In this document: piece by piece, positions 52,799 through 61,213 of the stretch
Numbering within the stretch: position 1 is the stretch's first letter
Layout: each line of letters starts with the position of its first letter
NCBI GenBank assembly: GCA_963817075.1
Contig: CAWFMT010000003.1
Span: forward strand, 682,001-746,000
DNA: 64,000 bases
DNA from: DASPKM01 sp963817075
GTDB lineage: Bacteria > Bacteroidota > Bacteroidia > Chitinophagales > Chitinophagaceae
Direction of reading: 5' to 3'
The notes under the pieces: model-generated
What the model was told of the DNA's origin: nothing
The model's database searches: none
Seen by the model: only the letters and a program-made list of their open reading frames with translations
Made by a program: the position numbers and the translations under genes

Positions 52799-54769
52799 AT
52801 GAAATCTCAAGTTAACGACAAACAAGACCAGAAGAAATATGAAGATGTTCATTTCGTGGATTCAACAGGACCGGTTTGGAATTATTCCAGGTTTTCTGAT
52901 GAGGATATTCGCAATTTCCAGCAGGGAACGCATTATAACGTCTACGAATTATTTGGGTCGCACCAGGTAGAGGTACTTGGTACCACGGGCTATTATTTTG
53001 CTGTTTGGGCTCCCAATGCCACCTATGTTTCAGTTATTGGGAATTTCAACGACTGGAATAATGAATCGCATCCCCTGTTTGTAAGGCTTGAAAAATCCGG
53101 GATCTGGGAAGGCTTTATTCCCAATTTGCCAAAGGGAGAGGTATATAAATATCACATCCATGGTTACCAGGGCAAAAGAGTAGATAAGGGGGATCCTTAT
53201 GCAAATTTCTGGGAAAAGCGCCCATTGACTGCAACCATTACCTGGAAGCTGGACTATGCGTGGCTGGACGAGAAATGGATGGCGGGTCGAAGCAAAAACA
53301 ACTCTCTAGATGCTCCATGGAGTACTTATGAAGTGCATCTCGCCAGTTGGATGCGACCAGATAAGAACGATGAAGAAGTTTACAATACCTATGATCAGAT
53401 TCGTGAGCGACTGGTTCCCTACGTGAAGGAAATGGGTTTCACCCATGTTGAGTTGATGCCAGTTATGGAACACCCCTTTGATGGAAGCTGGGGTTATCAG
53501 TGTACCGGTTATTTTGCACCCACCTCCCGATTTGGCGATCCTCAACAATGCATGTGTCTCGTTGATGCCTTTCACCAGGCAGGGATTGGTGTAATCCTGG
53601 ATTGGGTACCATCTCATTTTCCTTATGATGCTCATGGTCTGTTCATGTTTGATGGGACGCATACTTATGAGTATGCTGACATGCGAAAGGGATTTCATCC
53701 TGACTGGAACAGTTACATCTTCAATTATAAAAGGGGAGAAGTCAAGTCCTTTCTAATAAGCAGTGCCCGCTTTTGGTTTGATAAATTCCACATTGACGGT
53801 ATAAGGGTGGATGCAGTTTCTTCCATGCTCAAATTAAATTATTCCAGGGTTCATGGTCAGTGGGAACCAAATGAACATGGAGGTGATGGAAATCTTGAGG
53901 CGATAGCATTTGTGAAGGACCTCAATGAATCCATTTTTCGTGATTTCCCAGATGTACAAATGATTGCTGAGGAAGCAACGGATTGGCCAGGGGTTAGCAA
54001 ACCAACTTATGCTGGAGGATTGGGATTTGGGATGAAATGGATGATGGGTTGGATGCATGATACGCTGGACTATTTCAAAATGGATCCCTACTTCAGGAAA
54101 TTCCATCAGAACAAGTTCTCGTTCAGTATGGTTTATTTCTTTGATGAGAATTTCAAGCTTCCATTTAGCCACGACGAAGTGGTCCATGGGAAAAGTCCCA
54201 TGTTATACAAAATGCCAGGAGATGAATGGCAAAAATTTGCAAATCTTAGGTTGCTCTATACTTATATGTGGACCCATCCGGGTGCCAAATTATTATTTAT
54301 GGGTTGCGAATTTGGCGCAACAAGTGAATGGAATTACAAGAGTGAGTTGCAATGGGATCTACTTGAATTTCCTGCCCATAACAAGTTGAAGGCTTGCCTG
54401 GTTGATTTAAATGGTTTATTAAGGTCAGAGCCCGCCATGTATGAAAAACAGTTCTCCGTGGAAGGCTTCGAGTGGATTGATCTCAACCACCGGGATGAAT
54501 GTGTCATAGTTTACAAACGTAAAGGTTTGGACCCGAAGGATGACCTTCTCATAGTATTAAACATGACTCCAATTGTACGAAGAGACTGGAAAGTTTTTAC
54601 AGGTGGGAAGTCAGAATGGAAAGAGATCTTCAATAGTGATCTTAAACAATATTGGGGGACTGGTGATGTTTTCAATCCTGAAATCCAGGCTAAGCTGGTG
54701 GATGAGGAAAACAAGGTATATGAACTGAATCTTCACCTGCCGGCTCTGAGCGGGATTGTTTTAAAATAG
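52799..54769 (+). CDS. glgB: 1,4-alpha-glucan branching enzyme
   Basis: GlgB makes alpha-1,6 branches in glycogen. The 656-residue enzyme has a CBM48 domain (about 50-145), then a GH13 barrel with nucleophile Asp338 (GIRVDAVSSM), acid Glu391 (MIAEEATDWP) and the FSHDEVVHGK segment with the third Asp, and a C-terminal beta domain. Length and motif order fit the eukaryote-like GlgB subgroup. It stands alone, 217 bp from the divergent broken receptor. Confidence 0.95.
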   Translation: MKSQVNDKQDQKKYEDVHFVDSTGPVWNYSRFSDEDIRNFQQGTHYNVYELFGSHQVEVLGTTGYYFAVWAPNATYVSVIGNFNDWNNESHPLFVRLEKSGIWEGFIPNLPKGEVYKYHIHGYQGKRVDKGDPYANFWEKRPLTATITWKLDYAWLDEKWMAGRSKNNSLDAPWSTYEVHLASWMRPDKNDEEVYNTYDQIRERLVPYVKEMGFTHVELMPVMEHPFDGSWGYQCTGYFAPTSRFGDPQQCMCLVDAFHQAGIGVILDWVPSHFPYDAHGLFMFDGTHTYEYADMRKGFHPDWNSYIFNYKRGEVKSFLISSARFWFDKFHIDGIRVDAVSSMLKLNYSRVHGQWEPNEHGGDGNLEAIAFVKDLNESIFRDFPDVQMIAEEATDWPGVSKPTYAGGLGFGMKWMMGWMHDTLDYFKMDPYFRKFHQNKFSFSMVYFFDENFKLPFSHDEVVHGKSPMLYKMPGDEWQKFANLRLLYTYMWTHPGAKLLFMGCEFGATSEWNYKSELQWDLLEFPAHNKLKACLVDLNGLLRSEPAMYEKQFSVEGFEWIDLNHRDECVIVYKRKGLDPKDDLLIVLNMTPIVRRDWKVFTGGKSEWKEIFNSDLKQYWGTGDVFNPEIQAKLVDEENKVYELNLHLPALSGIVLK

Positions 54770-54930
54770 ACTTTACGCATAATGGCTCTTTATCTGTGGA
54801 TAAAAACCATTGCAAATTCAAACTAATTCTTCCTAATAAGCGTTTTAGAAGGAGATTTCATTAACAATCTGATTGTAATAAATGGAATCAAATTTGTGTT
54901 CCATTCTCCTTCATTCCAATATCAGTGAAT

Positions 54931-55971
54931 ATGAAAATCGCAGTACTAACCATTTCAGCCATTTTTGCAATTACAGCCAACACCTCAGCACAAAATACAT
55001 TTGCCGATAGCTCCACTTTCTTTTTTGCCAGGGCTAAAGAAGCAAAAGCCGATCGCCGATTTCTTGTAGCCTATCAGGATTTTCAAAAAGCACTTGAATT
55101 AAATGGTACCAATCCAGATTATTTGCGCGAGGCTGCATTAACTGCAGTTGAACTTAGGAAGTATGATATTGCCAAAATACATTTTGAGAAATTGAATCAG
55201 CAGAATAAGAATGATACCCTCGCCATCCGTCAGCTTGCAGAATTAAATTTTTCACTTCGCAAGTGGCCGCAGGCAATTGTGTTCGCTGAACAGATGAAAC
55301 AAAAACAGATTGGGAACCGGTACAACTACATACTTGGTAAAAGCCATTACGAGCAGGAAAATTATGGTGACTCTTATAAATATCTCACGGCTGCTGCCAA
55401 GGATGATCCAAAGAATGCTGAAATACCATATCTGCAGGCCAGGAGTTTTGTAGATATGAGTAATTATAAAATGGCGGTGAAGTATTTTGATGAAGCCATC
55501 ATTCTTGACAGCACAAAAGCAAATTGGATATATGAGGCAGGACTAACCTATTTCGCTATACCTGATGCCAGGACCGCCATTAAATATTTTGAACGGGCCA
55601 TCCGAAATGGTTATAAAACCTCATCTGATGTCCTTGAGAACTTATCTAACGCATATGTTGAAGCAGGCCAACCGGAGAAAGGAATTGAACTCATGAAGAA
55701 GCTGCTTGAAAAAAAGCCTGCGGATATGGACCTTTTGTGGAACATTGCTGAAGTACATTTCAAGACCAATAAGTACACCGAAGCAATTGAATACTGGGAC
55801 CGCATACTTTATTATGACAAGTCCAGCGCCAAATCACTTTATATGATCGGCCTATCATATCAAATGAAGGGAGAGAAGGAAAAAGGTCAACTACTTTGTG
55901 ATAAGGCAATTGAAATGGATCCTTCATTAAGAAATCTTAAACAGAAGAAGGAAATGCCGGCAGGCCTATAG
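54931..55971 (+). CDS. Exported TPR-repeat protein
   Basis: The 346-residue protein has a signal peptide (AITANTSAQ, cleaved near residue 20) followed by about eight tetratricopeptide repeats covering nearly the whole sequence (for example AYQDFQKALELNGTNPDYL, AVKYFDEAIILDSTKANWI and AIEYWDRILYYDKSSAKSL). TPRs bind other proteins; the partner is unknown. The ATG at 54931 is preferred over GTG 54925. Confidence 0.85.
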   Translation: MKIAVLTISAIFAITANTSAQNTFADSSTFFFARAKEAKADRRFLVAYQDFQKALELNGTNPDYLREAALTAVELRKYDIAKIHFEKLNQQNKNDTLAIRQLAELNFSLRKWPQAIVFAEQMKQKQIGNRYNYILGKSHYEQENYGDSYKYLTAAAKDDPKNAEIPYLQARSFVDMSNYKMAVKYFDEAIILDSTKANWIYEAGLTYFAIPDARTAIKYFERAIRNGYKTSSDVLENLSNAYVEAGQPEKGIELMKKLLEKKPADMDLLWNIAEVHFKTNKYTEAIEYWDRILYYDKSSAKSLYMIGLSYQMKGEKEKGQLLCDKAIEMDPSLRNLKQKKEMPAGL

Positions 55972-56360
55972 TTGATTTCGGTGCTCTTCTCAATGTTCAA
56001 TATTCCACAAACATTTCACTCCGCTCTCCGCACTTCAGTGAGGGGGTGAGATCGAATCAACGAGGGTAAGGGCAGAGTTGAATTAAGTATAATTTTCAAT
56101 GGTTAATTCATCTATTTCAATTACCCCGTAGGGGTAAAAGGCCGGTAGATATTTAGCTTATTAAATTCCTTGACCGTAGGTGCAGAACATTATCTGTAAT
56201 CCCGCTACGCGGCATCTGGCATCTCGTATTTCTTGCTTCTACCAACCTTTAGCCCCGATGGGGCTAGTCGAGACCATATACTCAACTGATCTCCCTATAC
56301 ATCTCACTCCGCTCTCCGCTCTTCGGCGACGGTTGGGGTGAGGTCGAAGAAAGATGAATA
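55972..56360. repeat. 389-bp gene-free stretch with hairpin elements
   Basis: No gene is visible. It contains, in order, a family D fragment (CTCCGCTCTCCGCACTTCAG, near 56020), the three-hairpin element at 56117-56272, and a second family D fragment near 56306-56345 (GCTCTCCGCTCTTCGGCGAC then GGTTGGGGTGAGGTCG). It separates the convergent TPR and argS genes. Confidence 0.85.
56117..56272. repeat. Repeat E: three GC-rich hairpins in a row
   Basis: TTACCCC-GTA-GGGGTAA (56121-56137), CCGC-TAC-GCGG (56202-56212) and TAGCCCC-GAT-GGGGCTA (56250-56266) are each perfect with 3-nt loops. The words between them (CCTTGACCGTAGGTGCAGAA and CTACCAACCTTTAG) look like the linkers of a dispersed Bacteroidota repeat. 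It lies between convergent genes. Confidence 0.75.
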
Positions 56361-58139
56361 TCACATACGTTCCGGAACGTTTATTCCCAACAATCCCATC
56401 GACGATTTTATCACATTTGCGGTCATTTCACATAACCTCAAACGCAATTGTTTTTTATCCTCTGATTCCGCATTCATCACAGAATGAACGGTATAAAATC
56501 CATTGTAAGCCTTCGCCAAGTTGAATGCATAGATCGCGATCACTGAAGGATTGTATTCCTGAAATGCCTGTTCAAGTATAATTGGAAAGCGTTCTATTAA
56601 AAGCAAAAGATCCTTCTCCAGTGGCATCAACTGATCCTGGCTGAAGTTGTAGGAAGCATTAGCTTTTTCCTTTCGGAGTATTGATCTGATTCTTGCATGA
56701 GTATATTGCACAAAGGGACCTGTGAAGCCATGGAAGTCGATGGATTCTTCAGGATTGAACACCATCCTTTTTTTGGGATCAACCCGGAGTAAGAAAAACT
56801 TTAAGGCTCCCAGGCTGATAGTATTATAAAGCTCTTTAAGCTCATCTTTTTCGAAATCTTTTACTTTCCCAAGTTCTGTTGTGTGCTTCTCTGCGATCAG
56901 GTACATTTCATCCAGCAGATCGTCAGCATCTACTACAGTTCCTTCCCTGCTTTTCATTCTTCCCGTAGGAAGTTCCACCATGCCATATGATAAATGATGA
57001 ATGCCCTTTGCAAAAGGGATCCCTAGTTTTTCGCAAATAAGTTTTAGCACCTGCATGTGATAGTTCTGTTCATCGGCAATCACATAGATGCTTTGTTCTG
57101 CGCCAAACTCAAGTTGCTTTACATCTGCCAAACCAATATCCTGTGTGATGTAAACTGAGGTCCCATCTTTCCTTAGAAGTAATTTTTCATCCAACCCATC
57201 ATCTCTAAGATCGATCCATACACTTCCATCTTCCTTTCTATAAAAAATCCCTTTTTCCAGTCCGATATCTACATATTTTTTTCCTAAGAGATAGGTTTCA
57301 CTTTCATAATAGATCTTCTGAAAATCTGTTCCGATGCGCTTATAGGTTATATCAAAACCATCATATACCCACTGATTCATCCGGTTCCACAATTCCATAA
57401 CCTCCAGCTTGCCTGCTTCCCAATCAACAAGCATCTGCTGTGTCTCTTTCATAATCGGGGCCTGCTTTTCTGCTTCTTCCTTTGTCAGGCCTGATGCAAT
57501 CAACTCTTCAATTTGTTTTTTAAGCTCATCATTGAATCTCACATAGTATTCGCCAACAAAATGATCGCCTTTCATCCCGGTAGTTTCAGGAGTAGCTCCA
57601 TTGGCAAATTTCTTCCACGCGATCATGCTTTTGCAAATGTGAATACCGCGATCGTTTACGATGCACGTCTTTGCAATTTCAAATCCATTAGCCTTGTAGA
57701 TCTGCGCTACGCTCCATCCCAAAAAATTATTTCTTAAATGTCCAAGATGCAGTGGCTTATTTGTATTGGGGGAGGAATATTCTACCATTCCCTTCCGACC
57801 AGTGTTCTCTTTAAATCCGTATAATACATTGGAGAATTGTTGGTCAAGGAATTTCAGCCAATAAGAATGTGTCACGGAAAGGTTTAGAAAACCTTTGATA
57901 AGATTGAAGCCTGAAAAAAGGGCCGGGTTTGATTCTGTAAGTTTTGTACCCAGCTCATTGCCAATAACCTCAGGTGATTTTTTTATGGTTTTTACGATTG
58001 AGAATAGCACTACTGTGTAATCACCTTCAAATTCTGGCTTGGTTTCATTGATCTGGAAATCCTTTTCTGTAAAGGGTTGGTTGTAAATTTCTTCCAGGCT
58101 TTGCAATACCAGAGTTCTTATTTCATGCAATAGCGCCAT
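56361..58139 (-). CDS. argS: Arginyl-tRNA synthetase
   Basis: The 592-residue class I synthetase has the HIGH motif in SSPNTNKPLHLGHLRNN, the MKSREG variant of KMSKS (GRMKSREGTVV), and the C-terminal all-helical anticodon-binding domain ending in LLGINVPERM. Length and ending are normal. A possible -7 box (TATTTTTG on the minus strand, 58153-58160) lies 13 bp before the start. Confidence 0.97.
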   Translation of the reverse strand: MALLHEIRTLVLQSLEEIYNQPFTEKDFQINETKPEFEGDYTVVLFSIVKTIKKSPEVIGNELGTKLTESNPALFSGFNLIKGFLNLSVTHSYWLKFLDQQFSNVLYGFKENTGRKGMVEYSSPNTNKPLHLGHLRNNFLGWSVAQIYKANGFEIAKTCIVNDRGIHICKSMIAWKKFANGATPETTGMKGDHFVGEYYVRFNDELKKQIEELIASGLTKEEAEKQAPIMKETQQMLVDWEAGKLEVMELWNRMNQWVYDGFDITYKRIGTDFQKIYYESETYLLGKKYVDIGLEKGIFYRKEDGSVWIDLRDDGLDEKLLLRKDGTSVYITQDIGLADVKQLEFGAEQSIYVIADEQNYHMQVLKLICEKLGIPFAKGIHHLSYGMVELPTGRMKSREGTVVDADDLLDEMYLIAEKHTTELGKVKDFEKDELKELYNTISLGALKFFLLRVDPKKRMVFNPEESIDFHGFTGPFVQYTHARIRSILRKEKANASYNFSQDQLMPLEKDLLLLIERFPIILEQAFQEYNPSVIAIYAFNLAKAYNGFYTVHSVMNAESEDKKQLRLRLCEMTANVIKSSMGLLGINVPERM

Positions 58140-58255
58140 TCTTGGTTTTGCGCAAAAATAAAGGCTTAGCCCGAGAACCTATGGATGAACAATGAAATCC
58201 CGGGGAACTGGTAAGATATTCATCCCTTCATTCCCTACCTTCGCGAAGTTTTTTT

Positions 58256-58753
58256 ATGCCGAAGGACAGGATCATACAACTCATAGATTTTTTCTATCCT
58301 CCGTTCAGAAAATTCATTCCCTTGCAAACCTTCCGTTATGCGGCCTGCGGGGGAACTAATACACTGCTTGGATTGGTTATCTATACCCTTACCTATAAAT
58401 ATATATTACGGGAACAGGTTCTTGACCTGGGTTTCTATGCCTTCAAACCCCATATCGCAGCACTTTTCATAGCTTTCTGCATAAATTTTCCGTTGGGGTT
58501 TCTATTGATGAAGTATGTGGTTTTTCATGATTCAAAAGTCAGGGCAAGGACTCAACTGTTTCGATATTTTGTAATCTTTATTCTCTCGCTTATCATAAAC
58601 TATTGGCTGCTCAAGCTACTTGTTGAGGTGTGGCAGGTTTATGCAGTTATAGCCCAAATCATCACCACCACTATCATAGTGCTTTTCAGTTATCTGACAC
58701 AAAAGCATTATAGCTTTCAAATTCGGGATTCAAACCTGAATCGTGAATCGTGA
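58256..58753 (+). CDS. GtrA-family membrane protein
   Basis: The 165-residue protein has four hydrophobic helices and the GtrA-type N-terminal segment LQTFRYAACGGTNTLLGLVIY, with the cytoplasmic FFYPPFRKFIP before it. GtrA relatives help flip lipid-linked sugars or build wall polysaccharide. The C-terminal QIRDSNLNRES and the stop codon are encoded by repeat B words (AATCGTGAATCGTGAACC), so the tail is probably not native. The ATG is 116 bp from the divergent argS start. Confidence 0.85.
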   Translation: MPKDRIIQLIDFFYPPFRKFIPLQTFRYAACGGTNTLLGLVIYTLTYKYILREQVLDLGFYAFKPHIAALFIAFCINFPLGFLLMKYVVFHDSKVRARTQLFRYFVIFILSLIINYWLLKLLVEVWQVYAVIAQIITTTIIVLFSYLTQKHYSFQIRDSNLNRES

Positions 58754-58808
58754 ACCGTGAGTCGTGAGTCGCTGCTTCCCAACATTCAAACTTAAACACT
58801 CAAACTTC
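58738..58808 (-). repeat. Repeat B fragment and family C run
   Basis: Inverted CACGAYT heptamers (58738-58772) are followed by CAACATTCAAACTTAAACAC words (58780-58808). The block overlaps the gtrA stop and ends 4 bp from the DUF1761 stop. Confidence 0.75.
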
Positions 58809-58811
58809 TAG

Positions 58812-59237
58812 TTATCTCCATGCGGCGAGGATTATCCCGCAGAGTGTAATGCCAATTACCGCATAGCCGGTGTCAATCATCTGAAGACGCATGGATCTGT
58901 TCTCCCAGGTATAGGCAATGATCATTGCCACCGCTGCGAAACCAATCCCGCATAACAAGCCAAGTTTCAATCCTGCGATCCAATTGAAAGATCCAGATAT
59001 AAAAACTATGTATGCCATCGAAAAAGCAGCAAGCGAGTTGCCAACAAAGGTCTGGATCATCTTTGCAGCAATCATACCTTTTGGTGGATCCTTGATAAGA
59101 ATGCCAAGCTTATCTACTTCTTTAGACCATACTTTTCCAAAGAGCATAGAAAACCATACAGAACCAAGCATGAAATAGGCAACGGCTGCAACCAGGACTG
59201 CCCAGATATTGACCTGTGCGAGGAAATTTTGTAGCAT
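58812..59237 (-). CDS. DUF1761-family membrane protein
   Basis: The 141-residue protein has four hydrophobic helices (about 9-30, 58-78, 85-106 and 119-139). The N-terminal helix carries the DUF1761 pattern VLVAAVAYFMLGSVWFSMLFGKVWSKE. Function unknown; often found near VOC and AraC genes in Bacteroidota, as here (64 bp to the VOC gene). Confidence 0.85.
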   Translation of the reverse strand: MLQNFLAQVNIWAVLVAAVAYFMLGSVWFSMLFGKVWSKEVDKLGILIKDPPKGMIAAKMIQTFVGNSLAAFSMAYIVFISGSFNWIAGLKLGLLCGIGFAAVAMIIAYTWENRSMRLQMIDTGYAVIGITLCGIILAAWR

Positions 59238-59300
59238 GTTAGTTGGTTTAGGTTGTAGAACTTCTTCATAAGATACAGACTGTTTTTGAAAGGAATAAAA

Positions 59301-59732
59301 TTAATGAGCCTTGGGTTGCGTCATGCTAAACCAATTTCCGCAACCATCCATCATTATAGCTTCAACCCCATAGAATTGCTCTTTCGGTTCTGATTTAAAG
59401 TTTACTCCCTTGGCTTTGAGTTCTTCATAAGTTGCCCGACAATCATTGGTTTCAAATACACCCGCCCCCATGAAGTTTTTTTCGAGAATTATTTTGAATG
59501 CATTCCGAACGTCATCAGGAAAACCATCCTCGCCACCTGTGCCGTCAACACTTATTGCCATCAGGATAATTTCCAGGTCTTTTTGATCCGGAGGAACTAT
59601 AGTAAGCCAGCGGTATCCATTTTCCATCTTGACATCAGTATGTACTTTGAATCCTAGTTTGTTAATGTAGAAATCGTATGCTTTTTCGTGGTCAAGTACA
59701 AAAAGCGTTGCGTGAGAAAGTTTCGTGATCAT
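59301..59732 (-). CDS. VOC/glyoxalase-superfamily protein
   Basis: The 143-residue protein has the VOC beta-alpha-beta pattern: HATLFVLDHEKAYDFYINKLGF at the start, IIMDGCGNWFSMTQP-like ending, and Glu in the metal site position near EAIMMDGCG. Substrate unknown; the family includes antibiotic-resistance and dioxygenase-type proteins. It lies between a DUF1761 gene and an AraC regulator on the same strand, so the three may form one response unit. Confidence 0.88.
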   Translation of the reverse strand: MITKLSHATLFVLDHEKAYDFYINKLGFKVHTDVKMENGYRWLTIVPPDQKDLEIILMAISVDGTGGEDGFPDDVRNAFKIILEKNFMGAGVFETNDCRATYEELKAKGVNFKSEPKEQFYGVEAIMMDGCGNWFSMTQPKAH

Positions 59733-59805
59733 GATTTATTTGTTTTTCCAAATCTAAACAAGAGTGGGGTAGTTCACTTCTTCGATCTTGCTAACCTTGG
59801 AAGAA

Positions 59806-59837
59806 GTTTGAGAGTTTGAATGTTTGAATGTTTGTGA
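59806..59837. repeat. Family C short-word run
   Basis: GTTTGAGAGTTTGAATGTTTG and GAATGTTTGTG: near-perfect 8-mers, directly followed by repeat A. Confidence 0.65.
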
Positions 59838-59842
59838 GGAAT

Positions 59843-59921
59843 TTAACCGCCAAGGCACAATGGCGCAAAGCAATGCAAGGAATCTTCGCGAACCTTGGCT
59901 TCCTGGCGTCTTGGCGGTTAA
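59843..59921. repeat. Intergenic inverted repeat A, complete copy
   Basis: Left arm TTAACCGCCAAGGCACAATG, right arm CTTCCTGGCGTCTTGGCGG with a TTAA end. It lies 2 bp from the stop of the AraC gene (59923), between two genes in the same direction. Confidence 0.85.
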
Positions 59922-59922
59922 A

Positions 59923-60339
59923 CTATTTGGATTCGAGACAATACATCTCGAGAAAACAATGAGGAATAAATTTTTTGGGCTGTTCTTTGGCTTGCTGTTT
60001 TTTAAGCCATGCCATGTTGCGATAGAATTGAGGAGCCAATCCTATTTCCTTTTTAAATAAAGCACTAAAAGAACCGATGCTTTCAAATCCAACTTCACTG
60101 CAAACTTCCGTAACAGGCATATTGGTTGACAAAAGCTCTTTTGCTTTTTCGATTCTCTTCCTGGTTATATATTGATGGGGAGTTTTTCTATATATCCTGG
60201 TAAACAGACGGTGAAAATGAAATCGTGAAAGATATGCCTGGCCGGAAACATCGGTGAGGGAAATAGGTTCTGCAAAATTCGAATCAATGAACAATTTTGC
60301 TGCTATCACGCGCTGATATATATCTCCGGCTATTTCCAT
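59923..60339 (-). CDS. Short AraC-family transcription regulator
   Basis: The 138-residue protein is just the AraC DNA-binding unit plus a short tail: first helix-turn-helix in SLTDVSGQAYLSRFHFHRLF, second in PVTEVCSEVGFESIGSFSALFKKEIG. There is no sensor domain. The tail after residue 108 is basic and probably disordered. It lies immediately upstream of the VOC and DUF1761 genes on the same strand and may control them. Confidence 0.9.
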   Translation of the reverse strand: MEIAGDIYQRVIAAKLFIDSNFAEPISLTDVSGQAYLSRFHFHRLFTRIYRKTPHQYITRKRIEKAKELLSTNMPVTEVCSEVGFESIGSFSALFKKEIGLAPQFYRNMAWLKKQQAKEQPKKFIPHCFLEMYCLESK

Positions 60340-60398
60340 GATAAAAATTAGTGGTTAAATGAATTGATAGAAATACGCTTATCGACAATCTTCGGTTG

Positions 60399-61055
60399 CT
60401 ACATATTCCTCGGGTTTTTCCAGCCTTTTCCTAATCGTTCGATCGTTCCATTGATTCGTTCCTCACGCGTTTCTTCTCTCTTTGCTGTTACTATCCATTC
60501 AAGATATTCTTTTTTGTTTGTAAAGGAAAGTGACTGAAAATACTCATCCTCCCTTTTGTTTTTCTTCAGCGCTTTTGATAGATCATCAGGAAGGCGCATA
60601 GTTTTTTTTACTGGATCGATCCAGTCAAAGATTGGTCGGTTTTTTGGCTTTGCATCTCTTTTGATATCAGCTTCATTTTTGAGCCTGAACGCAAAAGCCG
60701 ACCAGGTCTCATCAAATGAGATCAGGCTGATCCATTGGAATTGTTCATTTTTTAGCAAAGCATCCCAACCTTTGTCGCGCGTGAGATCAGTTTGGATTTT
60801 TGAAGTGCCCTTTGGGTAATAGATCCAGCATACGACTTCCCCTTTTACCAATTTGATGATGCCATTAAGTTCTTTTTCCATCTGAGATCTATTCAACACA
60901 AACCAGTGCACCTGCTGATAATCTTTTGTTGTTGAAGAAATTTTCACCTTTGCGGGTAAGGGTTCCAGTGTCTTCTTGAAATCTTTCGGCTCATTGATAG
61001 TTAAAAGGCTATCACCTTCCTTAATTTTGAATTTCTGTGAAAGGGTATTGGCCAT
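60399..61055 (-). CDS. DUF3052-like plus YdeI/OmdA-domain protein
   Basis: The 218-residue protein has an N-terminal DUF3052-like half (LSQKFKIKEGDSLLTINEPKDF and VCWIYYPKGTSKIQTDLTRDKGW) and a C-terminal YdeI/OmpD-associated part (MRLPDDLSKALKKNKREDEYFQSLSFTNKKEYLEWI and EERINGTIERLGKGWK). The second half is linked to peptide-stress responses in enterobacteria; the mechanism is unknown. The ATG at 61055 (MANTLSQKF) is chosen over an upstream start that adds 11 unconserved residues. Confidence 0.85.
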   Translation of the reverse strand: MANTLSQKFKIKEGDSLLTINEPKDFKKTLEPLPAKVKISSTTKDYQQVHWFVLNRSQMEKELNGIIKLVKGEVVCWIYYPKGTSKIQTDLTRDKGWDALLKNEQFQWISLISFDETWSAFAFRLKNEADIKRDAKPKNRPIFDWIDPVKKTMRLPDDLSKALKKNKREDEYFQSLSFTNKKEYLEWIVTAKREETREERINGTIERLGKGWKNPRNM

Positions 61056-61121
61056 ACCATTGCTTTGAGTCAAATATAGCAACTGCACCTAAAGTTTTGT
61101 TATCGAAAATTGCTATTGATT

Positions 61122-61199
61122 TTAACCGCAAGGAAACAAAGACGCAAGGTTTCGAAAGCTTCTTAGCGTTGCCTCGTGCCCTGGCGTCTTTGCGGTTAA
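61122..61199. repeat. Intergenic inverted repeat A, complete copy
   Basis: Left arm TTAACCGCAAGGAAACAAAG, right arm GCCCTGGCGTCTTTGCGGTTAA. It lies just after the stop of the 109-residue gene, so it is well placed to terminate the three-gene operon. Confidence 0.85.
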
Positions 61200-61213
61200 G
61201 TCTTTATATCAGG

